A stretch of DNA of 64,000 nt from Oscillospiraceae bacterium CM (GTDB taxonomy: Bacteria > Bacillota > Clostridia > Oscillospirales > Oscillospiraceae), in the NCBI GenBank assembly GCA_022870705.1, contig CP072107.1:618501-682500 (forward strand), given 5' to 3'. How positions within the stretch are numbered: position 1 is the stretch's first letter; each line of letters starts with the position of its first letter. This document shows, in pieces, positions 32,912 through 42,677 of the stretch. The position numbers and the translations under genes were made by a program. The notes beneath the pieces are model-generated. The model saw nothing but the letters and a program-made list of their open reading frames with translations. It did no database searches and was not told the origin of the DNA.

Positions 32912-33978
32912 GGCAAATCACCTCGCTTAGGAATAGAGACAAAAACGGTAAAGCCGCCGTCAAAGCCCGTGTGGGCGATACCGCCAAGGCTCTCGACGCG
33001 CTGGGCGATATTTTTCAGACCGAGGCCGTCTCCCGGCGTCTTTTTATGCGTGCCGTTATCCTTGACGATAAGCTGATACAATGCCGGGTGCTCCCGCAGC
33101 GTCACGGCGACGTGGGTGGCGTCTGAATGGCGGATGACGTTTGACAACGATTCCCGCACGACCGACAAAAGCGTGTATTTGACGCTTTTCGGCGGGTTGC
33201 CGTCTAAATCAGCGTCGAGCGTGATGGCGCAGAAATCAAAGCCGTCCGTCAGGCGCTTCGTTTCAAGGGAAAGGTCGACCGATTCGTCGTGCAGGTCGTG
33301 AACGCTCTCGCGGACACTCGTCATGCCGCTCGTGAGCGTCTCCTTCAGCGTTGTCAGCCTTGCGCGCAGGGCGTCATCCCGGCACGTTGCCAGAAGCGCG
33401 CCTGTCTGCAAAATGGCGTTTGACAGCACGTGGCCGACACTGTCATGAATATCCCGCGCGATTCTGTTGCGCTCAGTCAGCGTTGCCAGGCTCAGTTCAT
33501 AATCCTGCTTGTCCATCAGGTCCTTATTCTTTTGCTCCAGTCGGAGCGAGAATTCCTTAGAGCTGTCCCGCAAGCTAATATAAGCGGTTTGAACGGTCAA
33601 CAGAGACCGTGTCCGCCGCCGGATGTAAAAGGCAAGTCCGGCCAGCAGGACGATAAAAATGCAGGTGTCAACCGGCAGGGACGAAAAGCCCATACCGGCG
33701 GGGATGACTGAAAAAACCAGCACGGCCTGATATTTTGTGAAATAAACATCGTAGAAAATGACGGGCAGAAAGAAGAGAAACACCGGGAATAAAGCACATA
33801 AGACACAGAAAAAAAGAAGCCCCGCAAGCGTTGCACGCTCGTCGTCCAGATAGCTTATGAGGGCACTTATGATGATGACGCAGAGTAAAGGTACAATGAG
33901 ATAAAGACCCATGTGATCCTTCGCGTACAAAACACCGCATAGGACGAACACGGTGAGCTTGTCGATATATTTGTCCAC
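32908..33978 (-). CDS. DesK-like sensor histidine kinase
   Basis: 356 residues from a GTG with a GGGAGGGGG site. About five transmembrane helices (residues 8-130) are followed by a HisKA_3 dimerisation domain with the phosphoacceptor in ARDIHDSVGHVLSNAI, and a HATPase_c domain ending with DGLGLKNIAQRVESLGG. Without an extracellular sensor domain, this class typically senses the membrane itself. It pairs with the regulator at 32285. Confidence 0.9.
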   Translation of the reverse strand: MDKYIDKLTVFVLCGVLYAKDHMGLYLIVPLLCVIIISALISYLDDERATLAGLLFFCVLCALFPVFLFFLPVIFYDVYFTKYQAVLVFSVIPAGMGFSSLPVDTCIFIVLLAGLAFYIRRRTRSLLTVQTAYISLRDSSKEFSLRLEQKNKDLMDKQDYELSLATLTERNRIARDIHDSVGHVLSNAILQTGALLATCRDDALRARLTTLKETLTSGMTSVRESVHDLHDESVDLSLETKRLTDGFDFCAITLDADLDGNPPKSVKYTLLSVVRESLSNVIRHSDATHVAVTLREHPALYQLIVKDNGTHKKTPGDGLGLKNIAQRVESLGGIAHTGFDGGFTVFVSIPKRGDLP

Positions 33979-34060
33979 GGCCCCGCCCCCTCCCGGAAAT
34001 CTCTGACAGCGCTATTTTAACAGAAGCACAAACCTTTTGCAATCGCACGGCGACAGCGAA

Positions 34061-34076
34061 TATGACATTTGTCATA
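34061..34076. promoter_or_regulatory. candidate response-regulator operator
   Basis: TATGACATTTGTCATA is a perfect 16-bp palindrome, 81 bases before the ABC start codon and between the divergent kinase and ABC operons. TGACAnnTGTCA-like palindromes are typical targets of NarL-family regulators such as DesR, which fits the adjacent response regulator. Confidence 0.7.
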
Positions 34077-34156
34077 CCGATTTCAGGAGGGTTTACACTG
34101 CCCTGTGACGATTGTTTGCAGTATGATGGCACTATCAAGCAAAGGGGGAAAACCAC

Positions 34157-35095
34157 ATGATAGTCAAGGTGCAAAACCTCGTCAAACGCTATGGCGACCT
34201 GATTGCCCTGGATCACTTTAATCTCGAGGTGCAGGAAGGTGAGGTGTTCGGGCTTTTAGGCCCCAACGGCTCGGGCAAGACAACGGCCATCGGCTGCATT
34301 CTGTCGCTGCTCAAATACGATAAGGGCACGATCGAGGTCTTTAATAAGCCGATGAACCCAGACTCGTATGACGCAAAACGGGATATCGGCATCGTCATGC
34401 AGAATGTCGCCGTTTTCAAGGAACTGACGGTTACGGAGAACATTGCGTATTTCTGCGGGCTGTACGTCCCCGATAAAAAGAAATGCGCAGCGCTCGTTGA
34501 AGAGGCTATCGAATTTGTGGGGCTTCAAAACTTCCGCAAGTTTTTGCCGAAGAAGCTCTCCGGCGGCCTTTTGCGGCGCTTGAACATTGCCTGCGGCATT
34601 GCCCACAAGCCGAAGCTCATTATTTTAGACGAGCCGACCGTCGCTGTTGACCCGCAAAGCCGCAACAGCATTCTTGAGGGCATTTTAAAGCTCAACCAAG
34701 ACGGTGCCACCGTCATCTATACCTCGCATTACATGGAGGAGGTCGAGCAGATCTGCTCCCGCATCGCCATCATGGATAAGGGCAAAACAATCGCGACCGG
34801 TACGACAAACGAGCTTAAAGGTATGATCAATGTTGGGGAAAAGATTACAGCCGAGCTGCTAAATCCCGATTCCAGCGTTCTCGGCGGCATCAAGGCGCTT
34901 GGGCATATCGGCTCTGCTGAAATCATCGGATCAGACCTTGTCGTTAAATCGGAGCGGGGCAAAAACAACCTGACAGCAGTCCTTGACTATCTTAACGCCA
35001 ACAGCATTGCCTACGGCAAAATCTACTGCGAGCTGCCGACGCTCAACGACGTGTTCCTGGAGATTACCGGCAAGCAGCTGCGGGACGAGGGGTGA
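34157..35095 (+). CDS. ABC transporter ATP-binding protein
   Basis: 312 residues of the DrrA/NatA type. Walker A is GPNGSGKTT, the signature appears as LSGGLLRRL in place of LSGGMKRRL, and Walker B is LIILDEPT. The C-terminal extension of about 90 residues is usual for exporters. The ATG follows AAAGGGGG. It drives the two permeases encoded next, divergent from a two-component system that probably controls the operon. Confidence 0.92.
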   Translation: MIVKVQNLVKRYGDLIALDHFNLEVQEGEVFGLLGPNGSGKTTAIGCILSLLKYDKGTIEVFNKPMNPDSYDAKRDIGIVMQNVAVFKELTVTENIAYFCGLYVPDKKKCAALVEEAIEFVGLQNFRKFLPKKLSGGLLRRLNIACGIAHKPKLIILDEPTVAVDPQSRNSILEGILKLNQDGATVIYTSHYMEEVEQICSRIAIMDKGKTIATGTTNELKGMINVGEKITAELLNPDSSVLGGIKALGHIGSAEIIGSDLVVKSERGKNNLTAVLDYLNANSIAYGKIYCELPTLNDVFLEITGKQLRDEG

Positions 35096-35100
35096 CGGCC

Positions 35101-36240
35101 ATGTTTGGGCATGTGTTTAAATACAGGTTGAAAATCCTGACAAAAGGCAAGGCCGAGATTTTCTGGACGCTCATTTACCCCATGTTTTTGGCGTTTGTTT
35201 TCTCGCTCGCTTTTTCTAATCTCGCCAGTGCGGAATCCTTCAAAAGCATCCCCATCGACGTTGTTGACAACGCGGCCTATAAAAGCCAAACAGCCGTTGC
35301 AGAGACGCTCAAAGCCGTGTCGGACGATAACAGTGACAATCAGGAAAAGCTCTTCCATGTGACGTATACGACGCTTGAAACGGCGCAGGCAGATCTCGAA
35401 AGCAATCAGATCAAGGGCTATATCGTCTTTGACGGCGGCGCGCACGTCGTTGTCAAGGATTCCGGTTTCGACCAGTCCTTTATCAAGGAATTTATGGACA
35501 GCGTCACACAGGTCGGCTCGGCCGTGACGACGATTGTCCGAGAAAACCCCGCCGCCGCCGCAACGCTGAGCTATGACGGGAGCGCCAATTACATCAAGGG
35601 TGCCGTATCCGGCAAAACACAGGCCGACTCTTTGGCCGTCTATTATTACGGGCTCTTGGCGATGGCGGCACTATTCGGCAGCTTTTGGGGGATCAAAGAA
35701 ATAGAGGATATTCAGGCCGATAATTCGCCGCACGCCACGCGCCTCAATCTTGCGCCGGTTCACAAAATGAAGGCGTTCACCGCATCGGTCTGCGCCGCCA
35801 TTTTGATCCACTTTTTATCGCTTGTCCTTGTCGTGGCGTTTATCGCCCTTGTGTTAAAGGTCGGTTTCGGGACGCAGCTCGGCTATGTGCTTCTGACATG
35901 CTTTTTCGCCAGTCTCATGGGTGTTTCGTTCGGGGCATTTGTCGCGGCCTTGGTGAAAAACAACGGCGTGCGCCTGGCGGTAACGCTGGCGGTGAGCCTC
36001 GTGCTCTCCAGTTTGGCGGGTATGGTCAACGTCTCGCTCAAGTACCTCGTTGTCAACGCCGTGCCGATTATGGCCTATATCAATCCGGCAAATCTTATTT
36101 CAGATGCCTTTTACGCTCTTTATTGCTATGGCGCGAACGTGCGCTTCTTCCTCAATATCGCTCTCATGCTGGCGTTCTCGGTTGTCTTTTCCATCGGCGT
36201 GTATCTTGTAACGAGGGGGCGGAAGTATGCCAGTCTTTAA
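35101..36240 (+). CDS. ABC-2 type permease, subunit 1
   Basis: 379 residues: one N-terminal membrane helix (FWTLIYPMFLAFVFSLAF), a long external region, then about five helices, the ABC2_membrane_3 layout. The ATG at 35101 sits 8 bases after GAGGGG; a GTG at 35092 overlapping the previous stop is an alternative. It pairs with the next gene to form the exporter channel. Substrate is unknown, but such systems often export lipids or antimicrobial compounds. Confidence 0.87.
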   Translation: MFGHVFKYRLKILTKGKAEIFWTLIYPMFLAFVFSLAFSNLASAESFKSIPIDVVDNAAYKSQTAVAETLKAVSDDNSDNQEKLFHVTYTTLETAQADLESNQIKGYIVFDGGAHVVVKDSGFDQSFIKEFMDSVTQVGSAVTTIVRENPAAAATLSYDGSANYIKGAVSGKTQADSLAVYYYGLLAMAALFGSFWGIKEIEDIQADNSPHATRLNLAPVHKMKAFTASVCAAILIHFLSLVLVVAFIALVLKVGFGTQLGYVLLTCFFASLMGVSFGAFVAALVKNNGVRLAVTLAVSLVLSSLAGMVNVSLKYLVVNAVPIMAYINPANLISDAFYALYCYGANVRFFLNIALMLAFSVVFSIGVYLVTRGRKYASL

Positions 36241-37399
36241 AGCATATCTGAAAATTATCAGAAAGTATCTGCCCAGTTTGCTGATTTACTTCGGCATGTT
36301 TATTGCCATTTCGGTCATCATTTCGAGTCTGACCGGCAGCCAGACAACGCAGGTATTCAATGCCACGATGGTCAAAATCGCCTTTATCAGTGATGATAGC
36401 GACAATGCCCTTGTGAGCGGCCTCAAGTCATATCTGGCCAATAACGCGCAGCTCGTCCAAGTGGCTGACACAAAGGAAAGCCTGCAGGATGCGCTCTTTT
36501 ACGGTAAGGTTTCGTACATCCTCCGTGTGCCGAGCGGCTTTGAGGAGAGTTTTATGAGCGGCGCGGACACCGTCACGCTCGCAAAAACGACGCAGGCGAT
36601 GTCAACAAGCAGTGTCAGCATCGACATGCTCGTCAACAAGTATTTAAACGTCGTCCGGCTGTATCATAAAAGCCTTCCGAATCTGAGCGAGCAGGAGATT
36701 GTTACGAAAACGCTCCAAAACCTCGATGAAAGCGTTCGGATCGACATGGCGTCAAGCGCCGGCCATCAAAAAACAGCGGGTCTTGCCGACTACTTTCAAT
36801 ACGCGGCGTATGCCATTTTAGGAACGCTCATCATGGGCATCACAACGGTCACAATGGCTTTTAACGACGGTGAAATAAGAAAAAGAAACGCCTGTTCACC
36901 GCTGCGCCCGCTGCGCCTGAGTCTGAGCCTATTTTTGGGCAATGCCGTTTTTGCCCTCGCTGTCTGGGCTGCACTCTGCGCCCTCTCGCTTGGGCTTTTC
37001 GGCGGATTCACGCTCGATAGCGGTGCTGTGCTCCTGTGTCTCAATGCGCTGGTTTTTACTATCGTCTGTCTGACCATCGGGTTTCTTGGCGGCAAGTTCA
37101 TCAAAAGTCCTACTGCGCAGGCGGCCTTTACAAACATCGTCTCCCTCAGCATTTGCTTTATCAGCGGCGTTTTTGTACCGCAGGAGCTGCTCAGCGGCAC
37201 CGTATTGAAAATTGCAAGCTTAACGCCCGGTTACTGGTATGTCAGTGCCGTCAACACCATTCGGAGCCTCTCGTCGTTTGACTTGACGCGTATCAGGCCG
37301 ATCCTTTCCGATATGCTCATCCAGCTCGGGTTTGCCGCAGCGCTCCTGATCGTTGCGCTCACCGTCGCAAAGCAGCAGCAGCGCAGTCTGGAGAGCTGA
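36227..37399 (+). CDS. ABC-2 type permease, subunit 2
   Basis: 390 residues with the same helix plan as the preceding gene, which it overlaps by 14 bases. It has a first helix near LLIYFGMFIAISVII, a large external segment, and five later helices. The second half of a heterodimeric exporter. A strong terminator follows. Confidence 0.87.
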   Translation: MPVFKAYLKIIRKYLPSLLIYFGMFIAISVIISSLTGSQTTQVFNATMVKIAFISDDSDNALVSGLKSYLANNAQLVQVADTKESLQDALFYGKVSYILRVPSGFEESFMSGADTVTLAKTTQAMSTSSVSIDMLVNKYLNVVRLYHKSLPNLSEQEIVTKTLQNLDESVRIDMASSAGHQKTAGLADYFQYAAYAILGTLIMGITTVTMAFNDGEIRKRNACSPLRPLRLSLSLFLGNAVFALAVWAALCALSLGLFGGFTLDSGAVLLCLNALVFTIVCLTIGFLGGKFIKSPTAQAAFTNIVSLSICFISGVFVPQELLSGTVLKIASLTPGYWYVSAVNTIRSLSSFDLTRIRPILSDMLIQLGFAAALLIVALTVAKQQQRSLES

Positions 37400-37446
37400 C
37401 CCACAAGCACGGCGAACACGCTGTCATCAATGCGTTCGGCGCATCA

Positions 37447-37488
37447 TAAAAATACGGTGCAAGGGTAAGGCCTTGCACCGTATTTTTG
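37447..37488. terminator. terminator of the ABC exporter operon
   Basis: AAAAATACGGTGCAAGG and CCTTGCACCGTATTTTT form a perfect 17-bp stem. Confidence 0.9.
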
Positions 37489-37603
37489 CGCCATATATAC
37501 CCAAAGGCAGACGATGGTAAAATCTGTGCCGTTCTTCATCGGCATGAAAAGTGCTGAAACAGCCATACTAAAGCCGGTATTATCTCGAATAAAGGAAGAT
37601 TTT

Positions 37604-38716
37604 ATGAGAACGATCAAAGCGCTCCTACTCAGTGTTATTACCATATTATCGCTCGCCGGAACAGCCTCAGCTGCCAATTTTGACAGCGCCGGGAATAAGT
37701 TTGACATGGCCGGGGACGTCATTGCAGACAAAAGCGTCCAGGGGGACTATGTCGCCTTCGGGCAGACCGTCAAGCTCGAAGCGGGCGTCACGGGGGACAT
37801 TATCGCCGGCGGCCGCAGCATCGTCATTACCGACGATAACGCCGTCCAGAATATTTTCGCTATGGGGCAGACCGTCACCGTGCGCGCGAAAAGCGCCCGG
37901 AACATTTACGGTGCGGGGAGCGACGTGACAATCAGCGCCGGGACGGAAGCCAAGGGCGTATACCTCGCCGGGGCAAGCCTCAATTTTGGCGGCACGGCGA
38001 CGGACCTGTATATGGCGGGAACGACCGTCACCGTAGACGGCAGCATCTTGAACAACGCTGTAATCCGCAGCGACCACATCACCTTTGGCCGCAGTGCAAC
38101 CGTCGGCGGCCATGTCACGATTTACGCAACCGTCAAGCCCGAGCTTCCGCCGACGATCGACGCGTCAAAGGTAACCTTTCAGCGCGTGATGCAACGGAAC
38201 AATGAAAAGGCATCAAACGCTGTACGCGGTATCAGCCGAATGGCTGTCATCATGGGCATCCTCGGCATTGTGACAAACGTTTTGCTGGCCATTTTCTTGA
38301 CGCTGTTCCGAGGCGGCTATTTCAAGCAGCGCGCCGTGGAATTCAAAAAGCGGTGGGGAAAAGCGCTTTTGTTCGGTCTGATTGCGCTGATTGTCATCCC
38401 GGTCGCCGCGCTCATCTGTATGGTGACAATCGTGGCCATCCCTCTTAGCATCGTCGTTTTAATCATCTACGGTATTGTGCTTTATCTGGCACCAGCTGTA
38501 ACCGGCATCGTTCTCGGGCGGCTTTTACTGCCGCGGTTCAATCGTTACTTGTCTTCAAGCCTTGGCGCCGCCGCTGTCAAAATCCTTTTGTTTGTCCCAT
38601 ACGTGAGGGTCCTTCTCTATCTGGCCTGCGCCCTTTATACGCTGGGCATCACGGTTTTCTGGCTCCGGCCGCGCCGTGAAAATAACAACGATGACGCAAA
38701 GCCCCATATCGCTTAG
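37604..38716 (+). CDS. polymer-forming (bactofilin-like) membrane protein
   Basis: 370 residues. A signal peptide (about 1-24, ending TASA) is followed by a right-handed beta-helix-like region of short repeats (VQGDYVAFGQTVKLEAGVTGDIIAGG, NIYGAGSDVTI), then about four transmembrane helices and a charged tail. The repeats resemble polymer-forming cytoskeletal proteins, but here they lie outside the membrane. The ATG at 37604 follows AAGGAAGA; the frame from 37514 has no such site. A terminator follows. Confidence 0.75.
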   Translation: MRTIKALLLSVITILSLAGTASAANFDSAGNKFDMAGDVIADKSVQGDYVAFGQTVKLEAGVTGDIIAGGRSIVITDDNAVQNIFAMGQTVTVRAKSARNIYGAGSDVTISAGTEAKGVYLAGASLNFGGTATDLYMAGTTVTVDGSILNNAVIRSDHITFGRSATVGGHVTIYATVKPELPPTIDASKVTFQRVMQRNNEKASNAVRGISRMAVIMGILGIVTNVLLAIFLTLFRGGYFKQRAVEFKKRWGKALLFGLIALIVIPVAALICMVTIVAIPLSIVVLIIYGIVLYLAPAVTGIVLGRLLLPRFNRYLSSSLGAAAVKILLFVPYVRVLLYLACALYTLGITVFWLRPRRENNNDDAKPHIA

Positions 38717-38718
38717 AT

Positions 38719-38761
38719 AAAAAACCGACCTCGCGCCTTAAAAGCGCGGGGTCGGTTTTTT
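38719..38761. terminator. bidirectional terminator
   Basis: AAAAAACCGAC-CTCGCGC and GCGCGGG-GTCGGTTTTTT pair, between two convergent genes. Confidence 0.85.
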
Positions 38762-38772
38762 GTCTGATGAAA

Positions 38773-39930
38773 TTAAAACTCGTCGTAAGTAATCGGTGAG
38801 GCCGATGTGCCGCTGCCCGCGGCGTCGAGGACAATGAGGCTGTCTTCCGACTTCGTGACGGTTACCTGGCTGTCAAGGACGAAATAAACCGTGCCATCGC
38901 CGAACAGCTCGTCAGTGTTATACCAGGTTGGACCGGCAGCATATCTGATTTCATAGGTGCCAGTCGGAAGGCCCATCAGATATTCCGTCTCGCCGCCTTG
39001 TATGTAAAAGGCGCTGATGAGCGTTTGGCCGTCAGAGCTGATGATTTCCACGGCATAGTCGTTACCGGGCTTCGTTGTAACTAAAAGCGCACCGTCAATA
39101 TCCTGCTCATCCTTGTAGAATACATAGCCGCTGTCCGGATAGCTCTCGTCGTAATGCGTTGTTCCGCCGAGATAATCGGACATAGAGTAGGACTCATATC
39201 CTTCGAGATAGACCTGCGTCCCTTTAGTCTCAATGCTGTACACCGAGCCGTCGCTGTAGACGAGCAAATCAACGACGGAACCCTTATAAGTGAAGGTGTA
39301 AACAGTGCCGACGTCAGCTTCTGAATAAGTATCGAAATTTGAAATGGCGTTGGCGTCGAGGCCGATATCCTCAAAAGCAGCCAGAATGTTGTCGGCGGTG
39401 GCCGTATCAAAGTCGGCAAGTGCCTGCGGAATGCTCATATCCGTCACAACCGGTGTTGCAGTGTCGGCTGGCGGGCGAACGTTGGTGGAGGTGCCGGGGC
39501 CTCCGGCGAGGCTCGTGTTGTTTTTGTTGGACAGGAGCAGAAATGTTGTAATCACGCCGCCTATTACGACAACAGCCGCCACAACGGCGATGATGATCGG
39601 CAGTGTTTTTTTCCCGCCGCCGGGCCCGCCGGGGTATGCCGGGCCGCCCGGATACGGTGCGTTTTGATAGTACGGCTGACCTTGCGGCGTGTTTTGATAG
39701 TACGGTTGGCCCTGGGGCGCGTTTTGGTAATACGCCGGACCCTGCTGTGCCCCGCCTTGCTGGTTTGATCCGTTCTGAACTGGAGCGCTGGCTGTGTTCG
39801 AAGCGTCATAAGCGCCGCCTGTTGAAGCAGGCGGATTTGAACTCGCGGCGTTACCGATACCGGCCCCGCAGCCCGTACAGAAGACAGCTTCGTCGCCCAG
39901 TTCTTTTCCGCAGTTTGGACAGAATTTCAT
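38773..39930 (-). CDS. zinc-ribbon membrane protein with repeat linker
   Basis: 385 residues. It begins with a zinc ribbon (CPNCG...CTGCG), then has a low-complexity linker with repeated YYQNxPQGQP units, one transmembrane helix (IIAVVAAVVVIGGVITTFLLL), and an external domain of about 240 residues with no family I recognise. GGGGAGC precedes the ATG. The layout suggests the ribbon is cytoplasmic and the C-terminal domain outside. Confidence 0.75.
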   Translation of the reverse strand: MKFCPNCGKELGDEAVFCTGCGAGIGNAASSNPPASTGGAYDASNTASAPVQNGSNQQGGAQQGPAYYQNAPQGQPYYQNTPQGQPYYQNAPYPGGPAYPGGPGGGKKTLPIIIAVVAAVVVIGGVITTFLLLSNKNNTSLAGGPGTSTNVRPPADTATPVVTDMSIPQALADFDTATADNILAAFEDIGLDANAISNFDTYSEADVGTVYTFTYKGSVVDLLVYSDGSVYSIETKGTQVYLEGYESYSMSDYLGGTTHYDESYPDSGYVFYKDEQDIDGALLVTTKPGNDYAVEIISSDGQTLISAFYIQGGETEYLMGLPTGTYEIRYAAGPTWYNTDELFGDGTVYFVLDSQVTVTKSEDSLIVLDAAGSGTSASPITYDEF

Positions 39931-40263
39931 AATGATTGCTCCCCCTCAATCTTTATTGACAATGAAGTAGTGTCGCATCGGGTCAAAATTAGGATGTATA
40001 TATTTGAATCTATCATATCGGCCAATTCGATGTAAAGTCCTAAGTACGATTTTCTGCTCAATTTCTACTTTTATTGTATGTTTTGAACATATTGTCCGAT
40101 GACGTTGAAATTCCGCATCGGCAGCACAAAAACCGGAGACGGTACCGCGCAGAGGTCATATTTAACGGCATTCTGATTGACGGCGATGAAAATAAAACGC
40201 TATAATGTGACGATGAAGGGCAGGAGAACAAAGCGCGCCGGCGGCGGCGCGGAAAGGACTATA
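39931..40263. other. divergent intergenic region
   Basis: No gene seen in these 333 bases. The right part holds a strong promoter for the HAD gene (40177-40206). Confidence 0.5.
40177..40206 (+). promoter_or_regulatory. predicted sigma-A promoter for the HAD gene
   Basis: TTGACG and TATAAT are separated by 18 bases. The predicted transcript starts before the ribosome site at 40250-40258. Confidence 0.75.
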
Positions 40264-41040
40264 ATGGATATTATCAGAGGGAAAAAAGGCTATATTATCG
40301 ATATGGACGGCGTAATATACCATGGGGACAGGCTCTTGCCTGGGGTCAAGGAATTTGTGGACTGGCTTTACAGGGAGAATAAAAAGTTCCTTTTTCTCAC
40401 AAACGCCAGCGGCCGCTCACCGAGGGAGCTGCAGCAAAAGCTTTATCGTATGGGGCTGGATGTCGATGAAAGCCATTTTTATACGAGCGCGCTCGCCACG
40501 GCAAAATTTTTAAGTCGCCAGCATCCCGGTTGCAGCGCCTACGCCATCGGTGAGCCCGGCTTATTTAACGCGCTGCATGATTCCGGCATCACCAGTAATG
40601 ACATTAACCCCGATTATGTTGTCGTTGGGGAGACAGGCACGTATAATTATGAAAAAATTTGTCTCGCCGTCCGCCTCGTTTTGGCAGGGGCCAAGCTTGT
40701 CGGAACAAATTCCGACCTGACGGGGCCGAGTGAAAACGGCATTATCCCCGCCTGCCGGGCGCTTGTCGCGCCGATTGAGCTGGCGACTGGGCGAAGCGCT
40801 TATTACATTGGAAAGCCGAACCCCTTGATGATGCGGACGGGCCTTAGCCTGCTCGGCACGCATTCCGAAGAGACGGCGATGATCGGCGACCGCATGGATA
40901 CGGATATCATTGCCGGTATCGAAAGCGGCTTGGATACCGTACTCGTTCTCTCCGGCGTGACGACGGAGAAAATCATGGAAAAGTACCCCTATCGGCCGCG
41001 TGTTGTCTTGGGCGGCGTTGGGGAAATCCCCCTTTCGTAA
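40264..41040 (+). CDS. HAD-superfamily NagD-like phosphatase
   Basis: 258 residues with the HAD motifs in order: YIIDMDGVIYHG (nucleophile Asp), LFLTNASGRS (motif II), KPNPLMM and MIGDRMDTDI (motif IV). This is the class IIA form related to NagD and 4-nitrophenylphosphatases, which hydrolyse phosphosugars and nucleotides. The ATG at 40264 follows AAAGGA; upstream in-frame starts lie inside the promoter. Confidence 0.9.
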   Translation: MDIIRGKKGYIIDMDGVIYHGDRLLPGVKEFVDWLYRENKKFLFLTNASGRSPRELQQKLYRMGLDVDESHFYTSALATAKFLSRQHPGCSAYAIGEPGLFNALHDSGITSNDINPDYVVVGETGTYNYEKICLAVRLVLAGAKLVGTNSDLTGPSENGIIPACRALVAPIELATGRSAYYIGKPNPLMMRTGLSLLGTHSEETAMIGDRMDTDIIAGIESGLDTVLVLSGVTTEKIMEKYPYRPRVVLGGVGEIPLS

Positions 41041-41154
41041 CGCACCGATGCATACAAAAGCGGCCATCATTTGACGCCGTCTGTGCTTTCTCATTGTTTT
41101 TTGCGCGTGCCTGTGGTATCATGATGAAACTACTTTTAAAGGATGACAGCCTGT

Positions 41155-41601
41155 ATGGACTGGTTTTTGCAGCTTGTGAGAAACGCGATCATCATCAATG
41201 GTTCCATCGCATGGGTGTCGGCTCAGGTGCTGAAAACGCTCATCCATGCTGTTGTCAACAAAAAGCTCGATTTGCCACGCCTCGTTGGTGACGGCGGCAT
41301 GCCGAGCAGCCACTCGGCGACGGTGACGGCCGTTGCTGCGACATGCGCGTTGAATTACGGGCTGTCCTCTTATCAGTTTGGTATTTCGGCCATGCTGGCC
41401 TTTATCGTTATGCACGACGCCATGGGCGTTCGACTGGAGGCGGGTAAACAGGCAAAGGTTCTCAACCAGATGATCGCCTTTATTGATTCCTTCGGGCAGG
41501 ACTTAACGCCAGAGGAAAAGCTGAAGGAATTTGTTGGCCATACGCCGATGCAGGTGTTTGCCGGGGCGGCGTTAGGTCTCATGATCGCGCTCGTTTTCTG
41601 A
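41155..41601 (+). CDS. divergent PAP2 (DUF212) family protein
   Basis: 148 residues with about four transmembrane helices and the motif GGMPSSHSATVTA, the PAP2-type active-site segment retained in the DUF212 family. It may act on lipid phosphates. The ATG at 41155 is favoured since AAAGG is too close to an ATG at 41143. It starts a probable operon with a phosphate permease and DUF47. Confidence 0.85.
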   Translation: MDWFLQLVRNAIIINGSIAWVSAQVLKTLIHAVVNKKLDLPRLVGDGGMPSSHSATVTAVAATCALNYGLSSYQFGISAMLAFIVMHDAMGVRLEAGKQAKVLNQMIAFIDSFGQDLTPEEKLKEFVGHTPMQVFAGAALGLMIALVF

Positions 41602-41619
41602 TGGGACTGTTTCAGGCAT

Positions 41620-42672
41620 ATGGCGGAAGGAACGGTTCAGGTCATTGTTGTCGCCGTAATCGCGGCAGGTCTTATATTTGCGCTGTCCAACGGCCTGCAC
41701 GACGCAAGCTCCGTTGTGGCAACGTTTATCGCCTGCGGTGCGGCGTCGCCGGGCATTGCTGTTTTGCTTGCTTCGTTCTTCGGGCTTGCCGGGGCCGTTT
41801 TCGGCGGCAGTTTGGTTGCTAACACCATCTCGTCCGTCATTGATCTTCCGGCGTCGGTGCCGCTGCTTTATGTACTGCTGGCTGCCATTATCGGTGCGAC
41901 GCTCTGGAACGCCGTCACATGGGGGTTTGGCCTGCCGTCAAGCTCAACACATGCGCTGATCGGCGGGATTGTCGGCGCGGTTATCGTTTCATCAGGGCCC
42001 GGCCATGTTTTGTGGGGCGTTCGGGAGCTGGCGGCGGCGGGGCACCAGTTTGTCGGCATCGTGAAAATCGTCGTGTCTCTCGGTTTATCGCCGCTTTTAG
42101 GCTTTGTGCTGGCGTTTGCCGCTGAAAAAGCCGCCATGCTTCTTTTAAGAAACGCGAAAGCTGCCGCAAACAAATGGCTCAAACGCCTGCAGTGGGTCGT
42201 TACAGCCGGTCTGTCATTTTCCCATGGGGCGAACGATACACAAAAAATACTTGGTCTCATTATCTTGGCTCTTGCTGCCGGGGGCGGCGCCTCCGCAAGC
42301 ACCGTTCCAATCTGGGCGCGGCTTGGCAGCGGGGCTTTTTTGTTTTTGGGGACGCTTTTGGGCGGCTGGCGAATCATGAAAACAGTTGGCAGAGGCATCT
42401 ATGAACTCAAACCGGTGCACAGTCTCAGCGCCCAGCTGTCTTCGGCCATGTCACTGCTCTTTGCCAACGCCACGGGCGCACCTGTTTCAACAACGCACGT
42501 CGTCGTCGGCACCGTTATGGGTGTCGGCGCGGCTGATAATTTTCGTATGGTCAATTGGAAGGTTGTTAAGGATATTATCGTCTCGTGGGTCATTACCATT
42601 CCGGCTGCCGGCGCGGCGGCGGCTGTTGTCTATCTTGTCATGAGCGTCTTATCAAGGGCAATTATGAGGTGA
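41620..42672 (+). CDS. pit: inorganic phosphate transporter, PiT family
   Basis: 350 residues with about ten transmembrane helices and the two duplicated PiT signatures ALSNGLHDASSVVATFI and SFSHGANDTQKILGLI. It takes up phosphate using a cation gradient. It is followed by a DUF47 regulator five bases on, a conserved partnership in bacteria. Confidence 0.93.
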   Translation: MAEGTVQVIVVAVIAAGLIFALSNGLHDASSVVATFIACGAASPGIAVLLASFFGLAGAVFGGSLVANTISSVIDLPASVPLLYVLLAAIIGATLWNAVTWGFGLPSSSTHALIGGIVGAVIVSSGPGHVLWGVRELAAAGHQFVGIVKIVVSLGLSPLLGFVLAFAAEKAAMLLLRNAKAAANKWLKRLQWVVTAGLSFSHGANDTQKILGLIILALAAGGGASASTVPIWARLGSGAFLFLGTLLGGWRIMKTVGRGIYELKPVHSLSAQLSSAMSLLFANATGAPVSTTHVVVGTVMGVGAADNFRMVNWKVVKDIIVSWVITIPAAGAAAAVVYLVMSVLSRAIMR

Positions 42673-42677
42673 GCAGA

